Both the position numbers and the translations under genes were made by a program. 64,000 bases of DNA, from the NCBI RefSeq assembly GCF_032393985.1, contig NZ_CP135918.1, positions 6,759,724 to 6,823,723 of the forward strand, in the 5' to 3' direction. The DNA is from Fischerella sp. JS2. Its GTDB lineage: Bacteria > Cyanobacteriota > Cyanobacteriia > Cyanobacteriales > Nostocaceae. Numbering within the stretch: the first letter of the stretch is position 1; each line of letters opens with the position of its first letter. Under the pieces are notes generated by a model. The model did no database searches. It was not told the DNA's origin and worked only from the letters and a program-made list of their open reading frames with translations. This document shows, piece by piece, positions 15,614-22,797 of this stretch.

Positions 15614-17356
15614 TTACTCCCTATTTTCTATATCAAACATTAGATCAACCAAACGATTACCAGCCTCTTCTATTAATAGAGAATCATCTTTTGTTAAAGC
15701 TTCTTTTAGTTCTTGGACTACATCAGACAATTGCATCCTTTCTGCAAGTGGAAGACTACTACTTAGGATTTCAGCTCTATCAATGATTGCTTCATAGCCT
15801 TTTGCTTTAGTGCTTTGTCGCCAAAGTTCTTGTAGGCGTTCCCTTGCTTCAGCCTTGTCTCCCTCATCCATTCTTTTATTGGATTTTCCATAAGAAATTT
15901 CTACACTTTTTTTAATGGCAGGGATACTAGCCTTGACTGTAGCAAGACCATTAGTGTTATAAGAAAATTCAACTTCAACAGGATAAGGAATTCCATCAGG
16001 TGCGGGAGGGATATCGGTTATGTGACCAAAAATTTCAATATCAACAGCATCCTGGGGCAATCGTGCGGTACCTTTATGATCCTGATAGAGTCTGACCTCA
16101 ACTTGTGTTTGATTTGCACTGAGCAAACTGTATATCTTCTTAGTAGAATAGGGAATCGTGGTATTGGGTAAAATCAGGGGTTCATAAGTTAGCATTTGTT
16201 GTCCACCTATTTGACTTACCACTTCAATACCCAAACCAAAGGGGGCTACATCTGTTAAGACAATTCCTGATTCTTCACTGATAATCTTTTGGGCAATGGC
16301 TGCGCTGATAGATGCCCCAATACCTACTGCAAGGTCTGGATTAACATCCGCTTTAGGCTCCCTAGCAAACATTTCAGCAACTAGCCTACGTACAGCAGGA
16401 ATGTAAGTGGTACCACCTACTAGCAATACTCGATCAATAGCACTAGGTTTCACCTTTTTAGCATTCAATGCTTGACGAACACACTCTCTAGCTCGTTCTA
16501 ACAGAGGAGCAATTGCTCGCTCAAACTCATCTCTAGTTACTTCAAGCTCTAGATCTATTAATTCACTCCCTTGAACAGCAAAATTGGGGACGCTGACCAC
16601 ATGAGAAAATTGGCTAGAAAGTATCTTCTTCGCAGATTCAGCAACCTCTTTAAGTTTACTTACGGATTTGTCTGGAATTTGAATATCTGGATAATCAGCT
16701 TGAAACTTACTTCGTATCAAGTTGATCAATATCTCATCAAAATCTTTACCTCCAAGATAGGGATCTCCGAAACTACTTTTGACATCTAATACGCCAGCCA
16801 TCATTTCTAGCACCGTAATGTCTAAAGTACCACCGCCCCAGTCAAAAACAACCACTTCTTCTTCAGCATCAATATTGTCAATACCAAATGCTAAAGCTGC
16901 TGCTGTTGGCTCATTAATGAGACGAAGTACCTGAAATCCTGCCAACTCAGCAGCATTTAAAGTTGCTTGACGTGCTGCATCAGGGAAGTTCGCAGGAACG
17001 GAGATAACCACTTCTTTTATAGTTGTTCCTAATCTTTCTTCTGCGTTATCTTTCAACTTACGCAGAATCAGAGCAGATATCTCTTCCGGACGATACTCCT
17101 TGTCTTGGAGTTTAACTTTTTCAGAAGTTCCCATCTTACGCTTTACTTCTCGAATGCCCCGACCTTGTACATCAACATAACTACGAGCATTCTCACCAAC
17201 CAACAACTCCCCTTTAGGATTGATAGCAACGATAGATGGAATAATGGGAATCTTAGAAATTGGATCAGGAATCGGCTCAGAACCGTCCTTTCTGTAAAAG
17301 CAAATTTCTGATGTAGAAGTTCCCAGATCAATGCCAATTGCAAAATCTTTAGTCAT
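15614..17356 (-). CDS. Hsp70/DnaK-like chaperone paralogue
   Basis: The 580-aa actin-fold ATPase is shorter than housekeeping DnaK (about 635 aa). It has phosphate-1 IGIDLGTSTSEI, NEPTAAALAFGI, phosphate-2 FDWGGGTLDITVL (canonical DLGGGTFD), adenosine motif VLLVGGTTYIPAVRRLV and a C-terminal substrate-binding region. It is preceded by an AGGTG ribosome-binding site and ends 9 nt before the J-domain/TPR gene, with the GrpE-like gene 107 nt upstream. This complete GrpE/Hsp70/J trio separate from housekeeping chaperones suggests a specialised client. The EEVD-like tail of plant Hsp70s is absent. Identity as the main DnaK is unlikely given length and motif changes. Confidence 0.88.
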   Translation of the reverse strand: MTKDFAIGIDLGTSTSEICFYRKDGSEPIPDPISKIPIIPSIVAINPKGELLVGENARSYVDVQGRGIREVKRKMGTSEKVKLQDKEYRPEEISALILRKLKDNAEERLGTTIKEVVISVPANFPDAARQATLNAAELAGFQVLRLINEPTAAALAFGIDNIDAEEEVVVFDWGGGTLDITVLEMMAGVLDVKSSFGDPYLGGKDFDEILINLIRSKFQADYPDIQIPDKSVSKLKEVAESAKKILSSQFSHVVSVPNFAVQGSELIDLELEVTRDEFERAIAPLLERARECVRQALNAKKVKPSAIDRVLLVGGTTYIPAVRRLVAEMFAREPKADVNPDLAVGIGASISAAIAQKIISEESGIVLTDVAPFGLGIEVVSQIGGQQMLTYEPLILPNTTIPYSTKKIYSLLSANQTQVEVRLYQDHKGTARLPQDAVDIEIFGHITDIPPAPDGIPYPVEVEFSYNTNGLATVKASIPAIKKSVEISYGKSNKRMDEGDKAEARERLQELWRQSTKAKGYEAIIDRAEILSSSLPLAERMQLSDVVQELKEALTKDDSLLIEEAGNRLVDLMFDIENRE

Positions 17357-17463
17357 ATTTACACCTAGATTTCTGATTCAATACTTTTAATTTGCTGTAC
17401 TATTCTTCAGTAGCATTAAGCCTGTCAGTTCTTTTCAAAACTTTAATTTCCATCAACCTCTTT

Positions 17464-18240
17464 TTACTCTGGAGCTTTAGCCAAAATTACTTTTGCACGT
17501 TTGTCTTGATAAAGCTCACCGTTAATTCTATATCCCCATTCCTTGCAATCAAGAATTTTTCCCGGCTGCACCTCTGTTGATTCTTTTTCCTCAACAGCTT
17601 GATGGAAGTTCTCATCCAAATCATCACCAGGTGATGGAGAAATTCGTTCTAGTCCAAAGTTAAGATTAACATGCTTCTCAAAATCTTTTAACACCTTTGA
17701 TATTAATTGCTGAGAATATTGAACATTTTCACTATTAGAGTTAGGAAGCAATTCCAACGTTCTTTCCATATATTTAAAAAAATCAACAGCAAAATCTTGC
17801 CAACCTTCTATTTTCCTTCGGAGATTTCCAAGTTCTTGGCGTTGATCCATGATTTCTTTCAGTTGTATCTTCATCTCTTGGATCTGAGAATTCAAAGTTT
17901 CTTCCATAAAACCTCTAGTTTCCAAGAGGCTTTCCTTCAACTTCTTAACAGATGAGGTATTTTCTTGAACAATAAGATTATTTTGATAATGCCCATTCTT
18001 AATACTCTTATTAAGTTCTTTTAGAATTTCCTCTTTGATACATTTTTTAAACTCCTCAACCTCTCTCTTGAGATTTTCATCTTTGTGATAGGAGTTAACT
18101 TCTTTATTCAGAGTATTGGAAAGTTCAATAATGTTTTGATTGATGATCTTGAGAGATTCCAAAACATCTTTTATATTATCATCTGGAACTTGATTATCTC
18201 CAGTTAGGTCGTTGTTACCACCTTTTTTGAGGAAACTCAT
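17464..18240 (-). CDS. GrpE-like nucleotide exchange factor
   Basis: The 258-aa protein has a long helical, coiled-coil N-terminus (about 25-140). Its C-terminal segment, PSPGDDLDENFHQAVEEKE, then ILDCKEWGYRINGELYQDKRAKVILAK, follows the GrpE pattern (PGDxFDPxxHEAV ... GYxLxGRVLRPAxVxV). It would exchange ADP on the Hsp70 encoded next. It is longer and more diverged than housekeeping GrpE. It is the first intact gene of the operon, and a decayed gene sits immediately upstream on the same strand. Confidence 0.75.
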   Translation of the reverse strand: MSFLKKGGNNDLTGDNQVPDDNIKDVLESLKIINQNIIELSNTLNKEVNSYHKDENLKREVEEFKKCIKEEILKELNKSIKNGHYQNNLIVQENTSSVKKLKESLLETRGFMEETLNSQIQEMKIQLKEIMDQRQELGNLRRKIEGWQDFAVDFFKYMERTLELLPNSNSENVQYSQQLISKVLKDFEKHVNLNFGLERISPSPGDDLDENFHQAVEEKESTEVQPGKILDCKEWGYRINGELYQDKRAKVILAKAPE

Positions 18241-18326
18241 AAATCAAATTAAACCTCTGGTAAATTTACAAAATAAAATTCTTGTTGTCCATTTATTTCC
18301 TGACATCAAGCACTAAAATTTTAGCT

Positions 18327-18643
18327 TTAAATCCTTCTAGTCAGTCTCTTATAGCTGTCCATAAATTTTGTGAATTTAGAATTTTCATTGTTTTTTTTAC
18401 CTATGAAATATCTAACATCTTTTCTCTCAAGATCAGACTCAAGAAGATTTATATGTTCTAATAAACCAAGATTACTAAAGAATGCTTGGTTCTTTGCCAT
18501 TCTCCTTTAATATCAAGACCTTGAAGCTCAAAGATAGATACTGTTTGAACTTTCTGCATTAAATAAAAAGTTTCACTGTGTAATCCATTGACTTCATCAA
18601 GTAAATGCAGAAGTTCCTGCTTACATTAATTAAACAAACTCAT
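18327..18643 (-). pseudogene. Decayed gene upstream of the chaperone operon
   Basis: I do not recognise the family. An ATG at 18641-18643 is preceded by a strong ribosome-binding site (AGAAGGGGA). Five codons later there is an in-frame TAA (18626-18628), after which the same frame stays open for about 55 codons with protein-like sequence (KQELLHLLDEVNGLHSETF, VSIFELQGLDIKGEWQRTK). Around 18482-18500 the protein-like signal moves to another frame (AFFSNLGLLEHINLLESDLE, FTKFMDSYKRL) and ends at 18327. One nonsense and one frameshift change in a sequence with intact translation signals suggest recent decay of a roughly 105-aa helical protein, probably once the first gene of the operon. Confidence 0.55.
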
Positions 18644-18709
18644 TGAGTATCCCCTTCTAAATCAATATGTAATTTTTGAAAAGTTTACACCTTTGCAATT
18701 ACTTGTTAA

Positions 18710-19690
18710 TTATTTCACAGGGTATTTAGCTAAAAATTCATCACCAGGAATTACTGTTGTGTGAAACAAATAGTCTTTGTTTCTCTGATAACGTATATCT
18801 TGTTTAATAATTGCCATAAATTCTCTATGGCCATTGCGAGTACGTCCGACTAAACATCCTGCACTAGCACCTTTAATATTAGTACGAGGATAGTCAAATC
18901 CCCAGTGTTGGTTGATATCAAAGACACCTGTATCCAGAAAATCACCAGTTCGCATCATGTCTTTATTTTTGTCGCGATATACAGAAATCGGTGTCTTTTG
19001 CACCAAGGCTTCATGTGGATCTGAACCACCTCCGTAATGAATGCCTACTGCCCAAGCTTTATACTGTCCAAAAGCGATTCTGGCAGCTCCTAATTCTTTT
19101 GCTCTACCTCCCATAGGATTATTGGTGAAACTAGTACCAGGTTCTGTTGTACCTTCCCAATTACCTCTAATTACTGGTTTAGAATCTGCATTTGGTATTT
19201 CAATTATTATACGGCGATCATTGAATTCGTTGGGAGCATCACTATTTTGAGTTCCATCGCCATTCATTCCCTCAACATAGACAATGTTGTACTTTTTGTC
19301 CCCTACAGATACGCGGTAGTTCATCTCTACCATAAATTTAATCAGTCGAGCTGCTAGGTTATTAAGAGAGTAATCAATTTTAGGTGCAGGAATATCACTT
19401 GGTTTGCTTTCTATTAACGCTTTAGCTGTTGCTAAACCCAGAAATCCTTTCTCGTCAGCAACTTCTGGACGAATTGCAGAAATAGACACCTGAAATTCCA
19501 CAAGTGCATCACTCGAAATACGTCCAAACTGTCCATCCGCCGGTGGATCAAGAAATTTCAACCAAATCAATACCTGTTGAATATGGGTGGCTAATTCTTT
19601 ATCAGCAGCGATCGCTTCAATCCCATAATCTAAAGAACTTTTATTATCTTTAGCTTGTTTGCTGGCTTGATAGAAATTTTCCAAACGCAT
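18710..19690 (-). CDS. Peptidoglycan-binding / L,D-transpeptidase-like protein
   Basis: The 326-aa protein has an N-terminal region (about 25-110) like a peptidoglycan-binding fold (VLIWLKFLDPPADGQFGRISSDALVEFQ). A C-terminal region (about 115-325) ends with HWGFDYPRTNIKGASAGCLVGR. The His to Cys spacing and the SAGC context resemble the YkuD catalytic signature (H-x14-17-S/T-H-G-C), although the His before Gly is Ala. No clear signal peptide is seen. A GGGG-type ribosome-binding site lies 15 nt upstream. It could be a wall-remodelling or lysis enzyme. The decayed amidase 440 bp upstream suggests a former cell-wall gene pair. Catalytic activity is uncertain. Confidence 0.6.
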   Translation of the reverse strand: MRLENFYQASKQAKDNKSSLDYGIEAIAADKELATHIQQVLIWLKFLDPPADGQFGRISSDALVEFQVSISAIRPEVADEKGFLGLATAKALIESKPSDIPAPKIDYSLNNLAARLIKFMVEMNYRVSVGDKKYNIVYVEGMNGDGTQNSDAPNEFNDRRIIIEIPNADSKPVIRGNWEGTTEPGTSFTNNPMGGRAKELGAARIAFGQYKAWAVGIHYGGGSDPHEALVQKTPISVYRDKNKDMMRTGDFLDTGVFDINQHWGFDYPRTNIKGASAGCLVGRTRNGHREFMAIIKQDIRYQRNKDYLFHTTVIPGDEFLAKYPVK

Positions 19691-20129
19691 AATATTTCAA
19701 CCCCTGGTCAAAATTAAAATTAAGTTCTAGTTATTCAATAAAACAACGCTCATTTTAGGAATTACGGATTTGCACAAAGTTAATTGTATGATTTTCGCTC
19801 TACAATATACCTCAACCTAACTTCAAACCCTTACGCAAAGGGAACTAAATCTTTTTTACTGCATTTACAGAGAGATTGAGGATGTTCTAGAATTCATGCA
19901 AGAAGTTCTATTCCTCAAATGAAAGTTTTATTTAGAGAATTCTTCTATATTCCTATTGGTGTAAACTAAATCAACTTATGCACTATTGAGACGCAAACGA
20001 AAAAATAGTGTTTGCATATTGCTTGCAAAACAAATTAGCAGTTCAGTCAATGAAGAACTTATCCTGAATAGCCCGGCTGAGTTATAAAATAATTTAAATT
20101 TAGCTAATTAATTAGGAAAATAAATCATA
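19691..20129. other. Gap with a diverged dispersed repeat
   Basis: I see no gene here. The segment 19826-19915 (AAGGGAACTAAATCTT ... GATTGAGGATG ... ATTCATGCAAGA) matches, with divergence, a segment near the right end of the window (about 63898-63975). Confidence 0.5.
19826..19915. repeat. Dispersed repeat, diverged copy
   Basis: It shares GGGAACTAAATCTT, GATTGAGG and ATTCATGCAAGA in the same order and similar spacing with 63898-63975. The copy here has decayed further and lost the internal complementarity. Confidence 0.5.
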
Positions 20130-20897
20130 CTATCTTTCTTCTACAACCTTTCCATATGCATCGAAAATAAAATGCTCATCCCGATTAGCCTTACTTTTAT
20201 CAACCTACTTCACCCAGTAGTGTTTTTCTTCATATCTGAAATCTAAAATAGAGTATTCTCCAGACTCAATATCTACTAAAGCTTCTTTTGGTATCTCAGA
20301 TGATTGTTCTGTAGAAGGTTTTAATACTGTTTTTTGAGTAATTTTCAAAAGATATTTTTTCCCTTCAGCAGGCTTTGGTTCATCTGTGTCTGTATCTCCA
20401 ATTCATCCATCTTTGATTGCCTCAGCCATTTTTTCAGCATTGAAGCGATCCATATCTGCTTTGGAATCACAAAAACAACACTCTACTAAAATAGCTGGCA
20501 TTGAGGTATTTTTAATGACAAAAAATGGTGTGCTTTTAACTCCCTTATTTTTAAATCCGAGTTTGACAATTTCGTTGAGAACAGACCTAGCTATAGCTTT
20601 AGAGGTATTACTAATAGCAAAAACTTCTGTGCCATTCGCTTGCCCATTAAATGCATTAAAATGTATGGAGACAAAGATATCTACATTGTTGCTATTAGCT
20701 TTTTCGACTCTTTTTCTGAGTGACTCTCCCACAGTTACGGCTGTTGTAGGAGTGCAATTAATCACACTATGACCTGCGGCTGCCAACTTTTGCATCAAAA
20801 ATGTGCCAACCGCTTTCGTTAGTTTATCTTCTTTTTCAACTCCGACCGCACCTGTATCTGAAGGACAATTATGTCCTATATCAATTCCAAATTTCAT
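20130..20897 (-). pseudogene. N-acetylmuramoyl-L-alanine amidase with two in-frame stops
   Basis: The first 164 residues are an Amidase_3-type zinc amidase that would cleave the amide bond between muramic acid and L-Ala. Motifs are GIDIGHNCPSDTGA, FVSIHFNAFNGQANGTEVF and PAILVECCFCDSKAD, with the Zn ligands apparent. An in-frame TGA (20403-20405) stops translation after AIKDG. The same frame stays open for 65 more codons (IGDTDTDEPKPAEGKKYLL, LVDIESGEYSILDFRYEEKHYWVK) to a TAG (20205-20207). A further 24 codons (VDKSKANRDEHFIFDAYGKVVEER) follow to the natural TAG at 20130. The lost tail looks like an SH3-like wall-binding module. The catalytic domain may still be made. No signal peptide is seen. 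Confidence 0.75.
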
Positions 20898-21052
20898 TTT
20901 TATCTTCCCAGCCTTTTGCTTGCCTAAGTATTTGCTACTTAAGCACTATAGCAAAAATGTATTATATTTGACATAAAATCAATCTAAAGTTCTAAATTCT
21001 ATGACTTGAGGTGAAGCGATCGCTTTTTTACAATCAAGGCTAATCTAAAACA

Positions 21053-21883
21053 ATGCTATCCACTCAAACTCAACTATTGCGACTTTCGCAAGGACAACTG
21101 AACCTGCTAGAACGTTGTCCACGACAGTTTCAACACACCTACTTAGAACAACTCTATTCACCCACCGAAATAGAACGGGAAGAACACCAGACTTTAGGGA
21201 GTCGCTTTCACTTGCTGATGCAACAGCGAGAAATGGGCTTACCTATTGATAGTTTTTTGCAAACAGATGCTCAATTGCAAAGTTGGATGACAGCTTTTAC
21301 AAATGCGGCTGCGGAAATTCTCACACCTATTAATAATAGTCAAACTTTTCGAGAAAGCGAACATTACCGCACTTTACAGATCCAAAATTATTTACTCACT
21401 GTTGTCTATGATTTACTAATTGCAGATAGTCAGCAAGCACAAATTTTTGACTGGAAAACTTATCCCAAACTACCCAATAAACGCAAGTTAGAACAGAACT
21501 GGCAGACACGTCTTTATATGTACGTATTAGCTGAGACTAGCAATTATCTGCCAGAAAATATTTCTATGACATATTGGTTTGTTCAATCTGAAGGTAAACC
21601 ACAAAGTATTAAATTCAATTACAATTATAACCAACACGAAAAGACTGCCAAAAAACTCAAACAACTACTAAGTAAATTAACCAATTGGCTAGAAGAGTAT
21701 CAGCAAAAAAAAGATTTTCCGCAGGTTTCAGAAGGTAGTAAAACTTGTGAATATTGTCACTTTATCAAGAGGTGTAATCGTACTTATGCTAATCCCGCAA
21801 AAACATCAGAAGCAAACTCTCCTCTGCAAAAATTAGACACCAACCTCACGAATATCGCTAATATTCAAGAAGTATCTCTATAA
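21053..21883 (+). CDS. PD-(D/E)XK nuclease family protein (RecB/Cas4-like)
   Basis: The 276-aa protein starts with SQGQLNLLERCPRQFQHTYLEQL, the typical first helix and Cys of PDDEXK_1 / RecB-like nucleases. Its catalytic core includes VVYDLLIA and IFDWKTYP (D and D-x-K), then QTRLYMYVLAE. The C-terminal CEYCHFIKRC supplies three more Cys that, with the N-terminal one, can bind an Fe-S cluster as in Cas4 and AddB. It stands alone between repeats and is not next to any cas or rec partner except recJ about 0.9 kb downstream. A DNA-repair role is likely; the substrate is unknown. Confidence 0.8.
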   Translation: MLSTQTQLLRLSQGQLNLLERCPRQFQHTYLEQLYSPTEIEREEHQTLGSRFHLLMQQREMGLPIDSFLQTDAQLQSWMTAFTNAAAEILTPINNSQTFRESEHYRTLQIQNYLLTVVYDLLIADSQQAQIFDWKTYPKLPNKRKLEQNWQTRLYMYVLAETSNYLPENISMTYWFVQSEGKPQSIKFNYNYNQHEKTAKKLKQLLSKLTNWLEEYQQKKDFPQVSEGSKTCEYCHFIKRCNRTYANPAKTSEANSPLQKLDTNLTNIANIQEVSL

Positions 21884-21889
21884 AAGGAA

Positions 21890-22060
21890 TTGTTAGTAGT
21901 TGGTAGTTGGTGGTTGGTAGTTGATAGTTGATTGTTACGACACCTAAACATCAAACAACCAACACCAAACATCAAACAACAACCCTTCGGGTTCGCAAGT
22001 CCCCCATCGTGACGGAGACCGCCAAGACGGGGGCTGGACTCACCAACAAACAATAATATG
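21890..22060. repeat. Heptamer repeats and palindromic repeat
   Basis: TTGGTAG/TTGGTGG tandem words (21895-21935) and CAAACAAC words are followed by a palindromic element (about 21985-22045). The element contains ACCCTTCGGGTT and CCCCCATCGTGACGG...CCGCCAAGACGGGGG. The region lies between the nuclease and acetyltransferase genes. Confidence 0.65.
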
Positions 22061-22065
22061 ATTTT

Positions 22066-22698
22066 ATGCATTCACAAGATTTTGATACGGTTTATGTCCG
22101 CGAATTAGAAATTGACGATATCGCCCCCGTTTATCATTTAGGAGAAGAATTATTTACCAGTGATTTGTATCCTTATTTGTATCGTTGCTGGGATGAATGG
22201 GAGGTGATCGGACTTTATAACACCGATCCAGAATACTGTTTAGTTGCAGAAATTGATGGACAACTTGCAGGATTCATTTTAGGAACCATCATTACCAAAG
22301 CATCTTGGACTTACGGATATATTCTCTGGCTAGGAGTCAGCCCGAAATTTCAACGACGTGGTGTAGGTGACAAACTAGTTGATACTGCCATCGCCCGGAT
22401 GATTGAAGATGGGGCGCGGTTTATGTTGGTAGACACAGATCCAGAAAACGTAGCAGCAGTGAAATTTTTTAGCCGCAAAGGTTTTGGTAATATCCGCCAG
22501 CATGTTTTCTTGTCAATGAATTTAAGCAAACACGAACATTATGGCAGACTAATTGATTACGAACGACAAAAAGCGGAAAGGGCAGGTTATAAGCGATCGC
22601 GTCCTATCCGCACTCGTAAAGCTGAAGCGATCGTCAATGAAGTTGCCTTGAATGGCCTCATCAGTGAAGCTCAACACCAAGAAGACTCTGTAGTTTAA
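22066..22698 (+). CDS. GNAT family N-acetyltransferase
   Basis: The 210-aa protein has the GNAT fold with the acetyl-CoA site LWLGVSPKFQRRGVGDKLVDTAI (Q/R-x-x-G-x-G/A motif) and VDTDPENVAAVKFFSRKGFG. The N-terminus YVRELEIDDIAPVYHLGEELF is typical of RimI-like enzymes. The C-terminal 50 residues are basic and charged. The substrate is not readable. It sits 100 bp upstream of recJ on the same strand. Confidence 0.85.
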   Translation: MHSQDFDTVYVRELEIDDIAPVYHLGEELFTSDLYPYLYRCWDEWEVIGLYNTDPEYCLVAEIDGQLAGFILGTIITKASWTYGYILWLGVSPKFQRRGVGDKLVDTAIARMIEDGARFMLVDTDPENVAAVKFFSRKGFGNIRQHVFLSMNLSKHEHYGRLIDYERQKAERAGYKRSRPIRTRKAEAIVNEVALNGLISEAQHQEDSVV

Positions 22699-22797
22699 AT
22701 GTTTTTTGTGTCTTCGTGTCTTTGTAGTTTAAATATTAATCTTAATTAACACCAAGACACCAAGACACTAAGTAAAATCACAAAAATTTTAATATGT

